Part shown: positions 1 to 6,848 of the stretch, piece after piece
Layout: every line of letters begins with the position of its first letter
Numbering within the stretch: position 1 is the stretch's first letter
Program-made: the position numbers and the translations under genes
Source: Desulfomonile tiedjei
GTDB taxonomy: Bacteria; Desulfobacterota; Desulfomonilia; Desulfomonilales; Desulfomonilaceae
Direction of reading: 5' to 3'
Assembly (NCBI GenBank): GCA_020718965.1
Contig: DYRE01000042.1
Coordinates: 1-11,777, forward strand
Length of the DNA: 11,777 bases
The notes under the pieces: generated by a model
What the model was told of the DNA's origin: nothing
Seen by the model: only the letters and a program-made list of their open reading frames with translations
The model's database searches: none

Positions 1-1304
1 GTTTTTGACAAAAATTGCCAGTTCACACCGGCTTCCGCAACCGGCAGGAGAGAGCAGTTATGATAAAGAGGTTCCGAATCAATTGGATAATGGCTTTTTT
101 TGACTGCTTCGGCCCAAAGCGCCGAACCTGGTATTGGGGAATATTCAGCGAGCTTGGGATGTGTTCCGACATTAAGCGCCCTCTCTACGTCGTATTCGAT
201 TTGTGAAGTAGTCTGCCCTGGAAGCCCTACCAGGAGATAGACACCTATGTCTCCGGACTCGAAACCAGCCTCCTTCAAATATTTCACAGCCTTTGTGAAT
301 GATGACCAGCTTGTCTTGCCTCCAGATGAACTATGGAATTTGTCCGACGAACTTTCGAGACCAAGGCGAATTGTTCTGAACCCCGCTCTTTTCATGGTCA
401 AAGCGACCCTTGGATTAATCTCTGATACATGGAGACCATTGGGAGTATGCCATCTCAGATACGGTCTGAACGATTCAAACGCTTCCATAATTGGGAGGGC
501 GTAAGTATTCGAGCCACAGAGAAAAGCGTCATCGTAGAGAACGATATCCCGAACATCATATTCCATAATCGCTGATTCGATTTCTACAATTACATCTGAC
601 GGATGCCGTCGACGATAATGTGGTTGAAGAATCCGTGATGCGCAATAGGCGCATCTATATGGACAGCCTCTGGAAGTTAACACAGGGAGGAATCTAACGC
701 GTCTCAACAGTTTCAGGTCCGGGGAGAACTGAATATCTGGATTTGAGACTGGGGGAGCAGGCTGAACCCGCGTCATGCTTGACAGCATCCCAATCAAACC
801 TGATTCGCCCGGTCCCGCCAACAGCGCATCCGCAGCAATTGATTCTTTCGCGTGACCAGGTATCAGCGAAGCGTATATTCCACCGAGAATAATTGGAATA
901 CCTGGAAACGCTTCCCTCATTAAATCAACCGTCTCTGAAACACCAGTGTACCAATATGTCATAAGACTTGTAACAAGTATGGCTTCAGGGCGTTCCATGT
1001 TTTTTAGATCTTTTTTGATTTCCTCGAATTCAATTCCGTATCTCGAAAATATCCTGGGGATGGCTTCCAATGCGGCTGGTTTTTTCACGACGGTTTTATG
1101 GAATTTGCCACGTCCGAACGTATTGTGACCCAATTTATCAAGAGATGGGTGGTCAATATCCATGCAGTCCAGAAGCGTCGGATCCCAACCCAGTTTCCGC
1201 AGCATTGAAGCCAGAACCAGAAGACCTAGTGGTTTGGTCCAGAGATCATATGCGGCAAAATCATGAACCCATGGATTTACGAGCAAAATGTTTGGCCGCT
1301 TCAT
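1..1304 (-). CDS. B12-binding domain radical SAM protein (partial, C-terminus off left edge)
   Basis: Reading the minus strand from the ATG at 1304 gives 434 uninterrupted codons to the window edge. The N-terminal ~185 residues look like a cobalamin-binding Rossmann domain (starts MKRPNILLVNPW; later LGGIYASLIPGHA and a GPGE turn). A radical SAM core follows, with Cys214-x3-Cys218-x2-Cys221 (RGCPYRCAYC) to bind the 4Fe-4S cluster that cleaves SAM. Later family-typical segments are LYDDAF, a GLESSS strand, LVGLPGQT and EYSPIPGSALW. Most of the protein is present; probably only a few tens of residues are missing. A GAGGA Shine-Dalgarno at 1314-1318 lies 9 nt before the start. It is transcribed divergently from ybaB. 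The substrate is unknown: related proteins act as methyltransferases or in other radical rearrangements, and nothing here decides between them. The family assignment is firm. Confidence 0.93.
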   Translation of the reverse strand, partial: MKRPNILLVNPWVHDFAAYDLWTKPLGLLVLASMLRKLGWDPTLLDCMDIDHPSLDKLGHNTFGRGKFHKTVVKKPAALEAIPRIFSRYGIEFEEIKKDLKNMERPEAILVTSLMTYWYTGVSETVDLMREAFPGIPIILGGIYASLIPGHAKESIAADALLAGPGESGLIGMLSSMTRVQPAPPVSNPDIQFSPDLKLLRRVRFLPVLTSRGCPYRCAYCASRILQPHYRRRHPSDVIVEIESAIMEYDVRDIVLYDDAFLCGSNTYALPIMEAFESFRPYLRWHTPNGLHVSEINPRVALTMKRAGFRTIRLGLESSSDKFHSSSGGKTSWSSFTKAVKYLKEAGFESGDIGVYLLVGLPGQTTSQIEYDVERALNVGTHPKLAEYSPIPGSALWAEAVKKSHYPIDSEPLYHNCSLLPVAEAGVNWQFLSK

Positions 1305-1337
1305 GTTTCTCTATCCTCATGACTTCCTTTTTAGGTT

Positions 1338-1366
1338 CTTATAGTTTAAGAGTATGCTTGATTCAA
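1338..1366 (-). promoter_or_regulatory. Candidate sigma70-like promoter for the radical SAM gene
   Basis: On the minus strand a -35 TTGAAT (complement of 1361-1366) is followed after exactly 17 bp by a -10 TATAAG (complement of 1338-1343). It lies about 35 bp before the ATG at 1304, just upstream of the GAGGA ribosome site. Four of six and five of six positions match the consensus, with ideal spacing. This is motif matching only. Confidence 0.5.
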
Positions 1367-1380
1367 AAAGTCAAGGGACT

Positions 1381-1428
1381 CCGGTTCATGCGTTATAATG
1401 AAGCTGTGTAAATCTTGAACCGGTTTAA
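1381..1428 (+). promoter_or_regulatory. Inverted repeat flanking a TATAAT box upstream of ybaB
   Basis: A perfect -10 hexamer TATAAT at 1394-1399 lies about 78 bp before the ybaB start. It is framed by an inverted repeat: CCGGTTCA at 1381-1388 and TGAACCGG at 1416-1423, extending to 9 of 10 matching positions. The right arm is itself inside a near-palindrome, TTGAACCGGTTTAA (1415-1428). No good -35 is found 16-18 bp upstream of the TATAAT (TCAAGG at 17 bp). Such symmetry around a -10 fits an operator that could control the ybaB-recR operon, but the regulator is unknown and a chance match is possible. Confidence 0.35.
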
Positions 1429-1476
1429 GTTCTGCGCCGCTTTTCCTTGAAAAGAGCGCCAAGTGGAGGTTTGCAA

Positions 1477-1788
1477 GTGCTGGGACTAAAGGATCTGATC
1501 GAACAGGCCCAAGGGGTGCAGGTAAAGATCAAGGAAGTTCAGGAGCAGTTGGCGGATCGTTCAATCATAGGTAGTTCGGGCGGAGACATGGTTAGGGTCG
1601 AGGCCAATGGAATTCAGGAAATACTCTCTGTTTTGATTGAAGATGATCTTGTTGCGGCTGAAGAAAAAGAAGTGCTCGAGGACTTGATTGTGGCTGCGGT
1701 CAATGACGCCCTGGAAAAGTCGCGTCAAATGGCCGCTGAAGAACTGGCCAAAATAACCGGAGGGATCAAGATTCCCGGGTTGATGTAA
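1477..1788 (+). CDS. ybaB: YbaB/EbfC family nucleoid-associated protein
   Basis: This is a 103-residue DNA-binding protein of the YbaB/EbfC family. Family members form small dimers that bind DNA non-specifically and are usually encoded next to recR. The GTG at 1477 is chosen because a strong GGAGG (1465-1469) lies 7 nt upstream and the length fits the family (about 100-110 aa). An in-frame TTG at 1447 would add ten residues before that ribosome site and is unlikely. Visible features are a first helix LKDLIEQAQ, a central strand region with GDMVRVEANG, and the C-terminal helix with the signature ALEKSRQMAAEELAKITGG followed by GLM. It is the first gene of a probable operon with recR (38 nt gap) and the CysC fusion. 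The usual upstream partner dnaX is absent; the gene upstream is a divergent radical SAM gene. Confidence 0.93.
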   Translation: MLGLKDLIEQAQGVQVKIKEVQEQLADRSIIGSSGGDMVRVEANGIQEILSVLIEDDLVAAEEKEVLEDLIVAAVNDALEKSRQMAAEELAKITGGIKIPGLM

Positions 1789-1826
1789 TCGCCGTTAAAC
1801 GAATAGAAAATTATCTCTAGGTAATC

Positions 1827-2417
1827 TTGATAAGTCCGTTGGAAAAACTGGTCAAGTCTCTCAAGAAGTTTCCTGGTGTGGGAGAGAAAACCGCGATTCG
1901 GTACGCGTTCTTCATATTGAACGCCAACCAGCAAGAAATAGACGAGCTAGTGAGGAACATCGAAATAGTGAAGAGGGATCTGAAACTTTGTTCAGAATGT
2001 TTTCACCTTACAGAAGGGGATTTATGCGACATATGTGGGGACACACGACGGGACAGATCCAGGATTTGCGTTGTAGAGAGCCCTCTAGATTTGCTGTCGG
2101 TCGAAAAATCAGGCGATTTCAGGGGAATTTACCATGTCCTCCATGGTGTGATGTCGCCGCTTGATGGAATTGGCCCGGATGAAATAAAACTTAACGAGTT
2201 GGTTCGCAGGACAAATCAGGAAAATGTAAAGGAAGTTATTTTGGCATTGAATCCAACAGTGGAAGGGGAAGCTACGGCCTCCTTCATCAGGGATCAATTG
2301 CGAAAAACTGGCGTGATTATTTCAAGAATCGCCTACGGCATACCGGTTGGGGGTTCACTAGAATACGCTGATCCTCTAACTTTGACGAGGGCATTCGAAC
2401 AACGGACCACATTATAA
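1827..2417 (+). CDS. recR: Recombination mediator protein RecR
   Basis: RecR (196 aa, normal length about 200) works with RecO, and in some bacteria RecF, to load RecA on SSB-coated single-stranded DNA during gap repair. All family parts are visible in order: a helix-hairpin-helix around residues 12-25 (FPGVGEKTA), a zinc-binding four-cysteine motif (C55-x2-C58 and C67-x2-C70), a Toprim domain starting at CVVES (Glu84) with GVMSPLDGIGP (107-117), a NPTVEGEAT motif (142-150), and a C-terminal LTLTRAFEQR. The start is a TTG with only a weak AGG (1819-1821) upstream. The next in-frame ATG lies well inside the Toprim domain, so TTG is the only reasonable choice; the low-efficiency start suggests modest expression or coupling to ybaB. 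The ORF looks intact and functional. Confidence 0.97.
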   Translation: MISPLEKLVKSLKKFPGVGEKTAIRYAFFILNANQQEIDELVRNIEIVKRDLKLCSECFHLTEGDLCDICGDTRRDRSRICVVESPLDLLSVEKSGDFRGIYHVLHGVMSPLDGIGPDEIKLNELVRRTNQENVKEVILALNPTVEGEATASFIRDQLRKTGVIISRIAYGIPVGGSLEYADPLTLTRAFEQRTTL

Positions 2418-2435
2418 TTATATACAGTTGGTAAA

Positions 2436-4538
2436 ATGTCAGGAAAAACGATTTGGTTCACAGGACTTTCCGGGTCAGGAAAGTCAACTCTTTCTCACGC
2501 AGTCAAAGATATACTTTCAGAAAAAGGGTATCCTGTTGTTCTCCTGGATGGAGACGTTTTGCGTAAAGGACTTAATCGGGATCTTGGATTTAGCGCCTCG
2601 GATCGAGCCGAAAATATAAGGAGAGCCGGTGAAGTCGCCAAATTTCTAAATGATCTCGGCCATATTGTTTTGGCGGCTTTCATAACACCTGTCGAAAGCC
2701 TTAGAAAGGCTGTCAGATCGGTTTTTGACGATGACAAGTTCGTCGAAATATACCTTGAATGTCCCTTGACTGTTTGTGAGTCTCGAGATCCCAAAGGGCT
2801 TTACGCATTGGCAAGACGCGGAGTAATAAAAGAATTTACGGGGGTTTCAGCGCCTTTTCAAAATCCGGAATCTCCTGATTTCTCTGTGGACACTGATAAG
2901 AATGATCTTGAGCAATCGGTCAATCTTGTTCTGAACTTTTTACAATTAAAGTTTCCGGACCTTGGAAAGACTGCAACAAGGGCTAGCTCTAGGAAAAATA
3001 AGACCCGGAAGGTTGCCGTGATCGGCCTGGATTGCGCTCCCCCAAAGATAGTCTTTGACGAGTCTAACGGACTTAACAATATAAGGTCATTAATGAATTC
3101 AGGTGTGTGGGGCGTCCTTAGGTCTACCGATCCACCAATTACCATACCAGCGTGGACGACAATCACTACAGGTCGTGATCCAGGAGAATTGGGTCTGTAC
3201 GGATTCAGGAACAGACTTACTCGTGATGATTACGCGATGGTTACAGTCAATTCTTCGAACGTGCTTTGTCCGAGAGTTTGGGATGAAATTGAGAATCATG
3301 GAAGAAGATCAATTCTTGTAGGAATACCCCAAACATTCCCTGCTAAGCCACATTCTGGTTTGACCATTTCAGGATTTCCAGCTTTGGAAAATTCCCCCGA
3401 TTTTACCTATCCTAGAGACCTAATTCATAGTCTGGACTGTTTGGGGTCTAAAGATTATAGGGCTGACGTAAGAGATTTCAGATCAATTCCGAAAGATCAA
3501 CTTGAAAATTCACTCTACAAGATGGTTAACGCAAGATTCGAAGTGTCTAAAGAATTGTTGCAAAAGGAGCCCTGGGATTTCTTTATGATGGTAGAAATAG
3601 CTACGGACAGACTTCAGCACGCATTCTGGGACACTTATGAAAATTTTGGGACTGGCAGCCACAATAGTGACCGCTGCAAAAAGGTAATTCCAGATTTCTA
3701 TAGATACCTGGACGGGAAGATTGGCGAGATTCTAGAAACAATGAGTGATGAAACAACCGTTATCATAGTTTCCGATCATGGAGCCAGAAGCTCTTCCGGT
3801 GGGGTATGTGTGAATGAATGGCTGATACGCAATGGTCTGCTGGCGCTTAAACAGAATCCGGTGGGAGAAACAAGCCTTTCAATTGACGCCATTGACTGGG
3901 AGAGAACATACGTTTGGAGTGAAGGAGGATACTACGCCAGGATCTTCATGAATGTAAAAGGCCGCGAACCAAGAGGCATCATAGAATCTTCAGATTATGA
4001 AAATTTTAGAAACACTCTAAGGGAAAAACTTCTTTCAATGGAAGATTTGAGCGGAGAATGTCTTTCAAACTTGGTTCTTAAACCTGAAGACCTGTACAGC
4101 GAAGTAAATGGAGTAGCTCCAGACCTCATAGTATATTTTGACGGGCTCAGCAAGCGGTCATTGGGAAACGTCGGAATGAAGAATATCTTAGTAACCGGCC
4201 CCAACGACGGACTGGACGCGTGTAATCACGATCATGACGGAATATTTGTGGCTACCAGGCTGGCGGATATGCGTCATGGGTTGAATCTGGGCAGGCGTTT
4301 GGAAGAGGCTTTCTGCCGTGACGTAACGCCGACGATTTTGGCCGAATTCGGAATAGAAAGTTCCAGTAGTCTACCCGGACGCGTTCTTGCCATTGGAGGA
4401 GAGCATGTGGTCAGTCAGGAGCCATCTAGTTTAAAGAAAACTGGATTTGTTGTTGACTTCGAGCAAGAAGGTCGAGGTTTTACACCGGAAGAAGAAGAAA
4501 TAGTTAAAAAGCGTCTGTCGGATCTCGGATACATCTAA
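2436..4538 (+). CDS. Fusion: APS kinase (CysC) + alkaline phosphatase superfamily phosphohydrolase
   Basis: This is a 700-residue two-domain protein. Residues 1-171 are a complete adenylylsulfate kinase (ATP + APS to PAPS): Walker A GLSGSGKS (10-17), LDGD (37-40), GLNRDLGFSASDRAENIRR (45-63), AFITP (81-85), RDPKGLY (117-123) and FTGVSAPF (134-141). A short basic linker follows. From about 192 to the end is a phosphohydrolase/phosphomutase-type AP-superfamily domain (COG3379-like, related to nucleotide pyrophosphatases): VIGLDC with Asp199, probable nucleophile Thr236 in PPITIPAW, DRLQH (Asp391, His395), SDHG (Asp447, His448), HDHDG (598-602) and the typical terminal LSDLGYI. All expected metal ligands are present, so both halves look active. 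The nucleophile is Thr, not Cys, which argues against a sulfatase. The substrate of the second domain is unknown. The gene lies 18 nt after recR, with a poor ribosome site. No sulfate adenylyltransferase or sulfotransferase gene is in the window. Confidence 0.9.
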   Translation: MSGKTIWFTGLSGSGKSTLSHAVKDILSEKGYPVVLLDGDVLRKGLNRDLGFSASDRAENIRRAGEVAKFLNDLGHIVLAAFITPVESLRKAVRSVFDDDKFVEIYLECPLTVCESRDPKGLYALARRGVIKEFTGVSAPFQNPESPDFSVDTDKNDLEQSVNLVLNFLQLKFPDLGKTATRASSRKNKTRKVAVIGLDCAPPKIVFDESNGLNNIRSLMNSGVWGVLRSTDPPITIPAWTTITTGRDPGELGLYGFRNRLTRDDYAMVTVNSSNVLCPRVWDEIENHGRRSILVGIPQTFPAKPHSGLTISGFPALENSPDFTYPRDLIHSLDCLGSKDYRADVRDFRSIPKDQLENSLYKMVNARFEVSKELLQKEPWDFFMMVEIATDRLQHAFWDTYENFGTGSHNSDRCKKVIPDFYRYLDGKIGEILETMSDETTVIIVSDHGARSSSGGVCVNEWLIRNGLLALKQNPVGETSLSIDAIDWERTYVWSEGGYYARIFMNVKGREPRGIIESSDYENFRNTLREKLLSMEDLSGECLSNLVLKPEDLYSEVNGVAPDLIVYFDGLSKRSLGNVGMKNILVTGPNDGLDACNHDHDGIFVATRLADMRHGLNLGRRLEEAFCRDVTPTILAEFGIESSSSLPGRVLAIGGEHVVSQEPSSLKKTGFVVDFEQEGRGFTPEEEEIVKKRLSDLGYI

Positions 4539-4605
4539 AACAACCGCGTGGATACCGGTATCGTTCCCTGAGCCAAGACGATCTGGCTGTTTATCGGATT
4601 TTGAG

Positions 4606-4639
4606 GAACCGTCCATCATAATGTTATGATGAACGGTTC
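4606..4639. terminator. Long hairpin between convergent genes, probable bidirectional terminator
   Basis: GAACCGTCCATCATAA (4606-4621) pairs with TTATGATGAACGGTTC (4624-4639), 15 of 16 positions matching with one C-A mismatch; the tip opens to a loop of about 4 nt. It sits 68 nt after the stop of the CysC fusion and 50 nt beyond the stop of the minus-strand small secreted protein. Only short T runs flank it (TCTTT on the plus side, CTCAAAA on the minus side), so it is either a weak intrinsic terminator or a 3'-end-stabilising hairpin serving both transcripts. Confidence 0.6.
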
Positions 4640-4688
4640 TTTGAGAGGTATAAAATATTTTTGGAGTGCGAACTCTCTAACTTGATTA

Positions 4689-4946
4689 CTATTTTTTATC
4701 CGTGTTGGACTTCTTGTCTTTCTTGGGGCAGAGATCTTTTTTGGATTTCTCCGCGTCCTGTTTTTTCTCAAACGGCCCTGAAATCGTCGCGGGAGTTTTT
4801 TCCTTCGCCTGGATAACTTTGCACACTCCCTTCGTGTCCTTGATTACGAAGTATTTTTTGTCTGCCGCGAACGCTGAAACTGAAACAACAGTAAACGCCA
4901 GCATCACGGCAAGAGCCACCAATACTTTCAATAAACTCTTATTCAT
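4689..4946 (-). CDS. Small exported lysine-rich protein of unknown function
   Basis: This is an 85-residue protein with a clear Sec signal peptide: a lysine-bearing N-terminus, a hydrophobic core (residues 8-24) and a probable signal peptidase I site after AFA (27). The mature part of about 58 residues is very rich in lysine and has two cysteines (42 and 73), which could form one periplasmic disulfide. The segment from YFVIKDTKGVCKV to GPFEKKQDAEKSKKDLC resembles small periplasmic proteins I associate with Desulfobacterota, and the GPF...dAE part is weakly reminiscent of SPOR repeats. A perfect GGAGG (complement of 4953-4957) lies 6-7 nt before the ATG, so the start and expression are credible. 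No clear promoter was seen in the 184 nt upstream. It stands alone between the convergent CysC fusion and the upstream GHMP kinase gene. No function is claimed. Confidence 0.8.
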   Translation of the reverse strand: MNKSLLKVLVALAVMLAFTVVSVSAFAADKKYFVIKDTKGVCKVIQAKEKTPATISGPFEKKQDAEKSKKDLCPKKDKKSNTDKK

Positions 4947-5130
4947 TGTTAGCCTCCATGTTTTTAAAATAACTGGAAAAAGCGTCTAACATGAAACCTG
5001 ATAATCTGCAACAACTAAAAAAACTTCCTGAAAGATTTTATTGATAAGATGGTTGAAAAAATACAAGCTATCAGATTGAACCGATTGTTGACCATTTAGT
5101 AGTCGTGTACTGAAACCGTATGAGTCAGTA

Positions 5131-6135
5131 TTACGGCGTCACATGTGTAGTTACCCCATGCGAGTCGAATTCGAAATCCATAATGGTGGCGCCTTGGTCG
5201 CATAAAGCTTTTTCCACGCTAGATCTTTTTTCAGAAGAGGTTAGTGTGACCATACAACCTCCTCCTCCGGCTCCGCAGACTTTGCTGGAGATAGCGCCGG
5301 CCGATTGAGCGGCCAGGATCATGGAATCAATGGTAGAGTTGCTAACCCCAGGGGCCAGTGAACGTCTAAGGTTCCACTCAGCGCTCACTAATTTCCCCAA
5401 GCTGTTCCAATCTCCAATTTCCACAACCTTGCGCATTTCTAGAGCTACTTTCCTGATTTCAAGCAATTTCGACCTTGTAGCCTGGTCCCCGTCAATGAAT
5501 TTCTTTGTGATTTCCCAGTTGTTCATTCCCGAAAAATGGCCGGCTCCAGTGTAGGTTAAAATAATCATGTTCTGAAGGCGGTCCAGATCGGATTTATTGT
5601 AACCACATCTCTCGTAGCCCTTGAATCCAAAATGTATCAATGACATTCCACCATATAATGCGGCTATGTGATCCTGTTTTCCTGCCGGAACTCCAATTAG
5701 CGCCGTTTCTATGTCTGCGGCGATCTGCACAATCTCTGAGGAGCTTACTTCCTCATGACGCATCTTGAGCAGACCTGAAATCAAAGCCACAGTCAAGGCG
5801 CTGGAGGCGCCAAGCCCCGATCCAGGTGGAGCGTCGTTGCGGGTGGTTACGCTTAAACCCCGTGCAGGGTTAAAATTTAGAAGAGAAAGGCCTAAAAGCC
5901 CTAGAGGACCGGAAATCGGGAGATCATCCAAATTATCGGACTCGAAGGACTGTTTCAAATCTTCTGAGCAGAGCCTGTAAATATGGTCATCAGTCTCAAT
6001 CAGAGTTACTATACTCTTGACATTGATCGCCACATTTACCGTAAAGCCGCCGCTCATCAATAAGTACAACGGATAGATGTCCGTAGTACCTCCTGCGAGA
6101 TCAATCCTGTTAGGCGCGCTTACATCTACGCGCAT
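5131..6135 (-). CDS. GHMP family sugar kinase (HddA/galactokinase-like)
   Basis: This is a 334-residue cytoplasmic GHMP-superfamily kinase, which transfers phosphate from ATP to a small hydroxylated substrate, often a sugar or sugar phosphate. The three family motifs are clear: motif 1 SAPNRIDLAGGTTD (6-19), the ATP-binding motif 2 PPGSGLGASSA (103-113) and motif 3 CGAGGGG (287-293). GKQDHIAALYGG (152-163) carries Asp155, the likely catalytic base. The layout, including HFSGMNNWE and WNLRRSLAPGVS, is closest to the D-glycero-D-manno-heptose 7-phosphate kinase/fucokinase-like branch, but the substrate cannot be read from sequence. No heptose-pathway neighbours (gmhA, gmhB, hddC) are in view. 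The start lies one nucleotide after the stop of the LUD gene (TAA-C-ATG) with no good ribosome site of its own, so translation is probably coupled to that gene. Confidence 0.9.
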   Translation of the reverse strand: MRVDVSAPNRIDLAGGTTDIYPLYLLMSGGFTVNVAINVKSIVTLIETDDHIYRLCSEDLKQSFESDNLDDLPISGPLGLLGLSLLNFNPARGLSVTTRNDAPPGSGLGASSALTVALISGLLKMRHEEVSSSEIVQIAADIETALIGVPAGKQDHIAALYGGMSLIHFGFKGYERCGYNKSDLDRLQNMIILTYTGAGHFSGMNNWEITKKFIDGDQATRSKLLEIRKVALEMRKVVEIGDWNSLGKLVSAEWNLRRSLAPGVSNSTIDSMILAAQSAGAISSKVCGAGGGGCMVTLTSSEKRSSVEKALCDQGATIMDFEFDSHGVTTHVTP

Positions 6136-6136
6136 G

Positions 6137-6778
6137 TTAATAACCCAAGTCTTCGGGAATGATAATAACAGTAATTTCAGTCAGCATCGGGCGCCTGTGA
6201 AGTATACTGGTAATTCTACATATCCGTTCAGGAGAGTCACAATCCATACAATAACCACTTTTTACACACGGTGTTTTTCGATTGAGACTCATAGCCCGCC
6301 TAGGCGCCGCTACTTCTTCAATCCTAGCTATAGCGGATTCGAGATCCGGAGTGATTTTGTTCTTGCCTACAACAATAACTACTTTCTTGGGCCCAAAGGT
6401 CAAAGCGTTTGTTCGGTTTCCGCAACCATCTCTATTGACTATTTCTCCATTCATTGTAATTGAGTTAGCGGAACTGAGAAAAAGATCGACCCGACCCTGG
6501 TTTCTTCTGCAATCGACTTCTTCAGGTGTTCCAGGCTGAAATTTCCAGTGGTCTGACATTGCTTTTCCGTCTTTCTCCAGTCTCTCCAAAATGCCCAAGG
6601 CACGAACCGTGTGAGTTCCCGCAACACCCACGGAAGAACAGTCTTTAGCTAATTCCATTATCAAGTCTGCCGCTTGTTCTCGGGAATCTACCAATACCGC
6701 CTTGAATCCATTCTTTTCAAGAGAGGTTACGGTGGATTGAAAAATGATATCTTGATGTTTTCTCACAAATTCGTCCAT
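6137..6778 (-). CDS. LUD domain protein (LutC/YkgG-like, DUF162), short form
   Basis: This is a 213-residue LUD-domain protein. The superfamily includes LutB and LutC of lactate utilisation, but this short form is commonly uncharacterised. Recognisable parts are the VGVAGTHTVRALGIL turn (50-64), SDHW (75-78), SANSITMNGEIVNRDGCGNR (103-122), FGPKKVVIVVG (128-138) and the end EITVIIIPEDLGY. A cysteine cluster near the C-terminus (Cys171-x5-Cys177-x2-Cys180-x6-Cys187, in TPCVKSGYCMDCDSPERIC) could bind metal or an iron-sulfur cluster. The ATG at 6778 is chosen because GGAGG lies about 8 nt before it; the ATG 13 codons upstream has no such site. It lies 70 nt after the PBP gene and is coupled to the GHMP kinase gene. 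No lutA or lutB genes are present, so a lactate oxidation role is not supported. Confidence 0.9.
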   Translation of the reverse strand: MDEFVRKHQDIIFQSTVTSLEKNGFKAVLVDSREQAADLIMELAKDCSSVGVAGTHTVRALGILERLEKDGKAMSDHWKFQPGTPEEVDCRRNQGRVDLFLSSANSITMNGEIVNRDGCGNRTNALTFGPKKVVIVVGKNKITPDLESAIARIEEVAAPRRAMSLNRKTPCVKSGYCMDCDSPERICRITSILHRRPMLTEITVIIIPEDLGY

Positions 6779-6848
6779 GTTCGATTCCTCCTCATCTGTT
6801 TGATGAATCACGATCAATAAAAATACTTCGAGACTGACTATAAAAAAA

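Noticed and set aside
247..504. Plus-strand ORF of 85 codons under the radical SAM gene
   Set aside because: The opposite strand encodes a recognisable B12/radical SAM protein across the whole stretch; this ORF has no ribosome site and no recognisable residues.
1447..1476. Ten-residue N-terminal extension of YbaB from a TTG at 1447
   Set aside because: The GGAGG at 1465-1469 lies inside this extension and points to the GTG at 1477; the shorter product has the family's usual length.
2436..4538. Sulfatase activity for the C-terminal AP-superfamily domain
   Set aside because: Sulfatases need a Cys or Ser in CxPxR-type context to form formylglycine; the nucleophile position here is Thr236 in PPITIPAW, as in phosphohydrolases.
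6779..6817. Thirteen-residue extension of the LUD protein from an upstream ATG
   Set aside because: The GAGGAGG sequence lies within the extension and is correctly spaced for the ATG at 6778.
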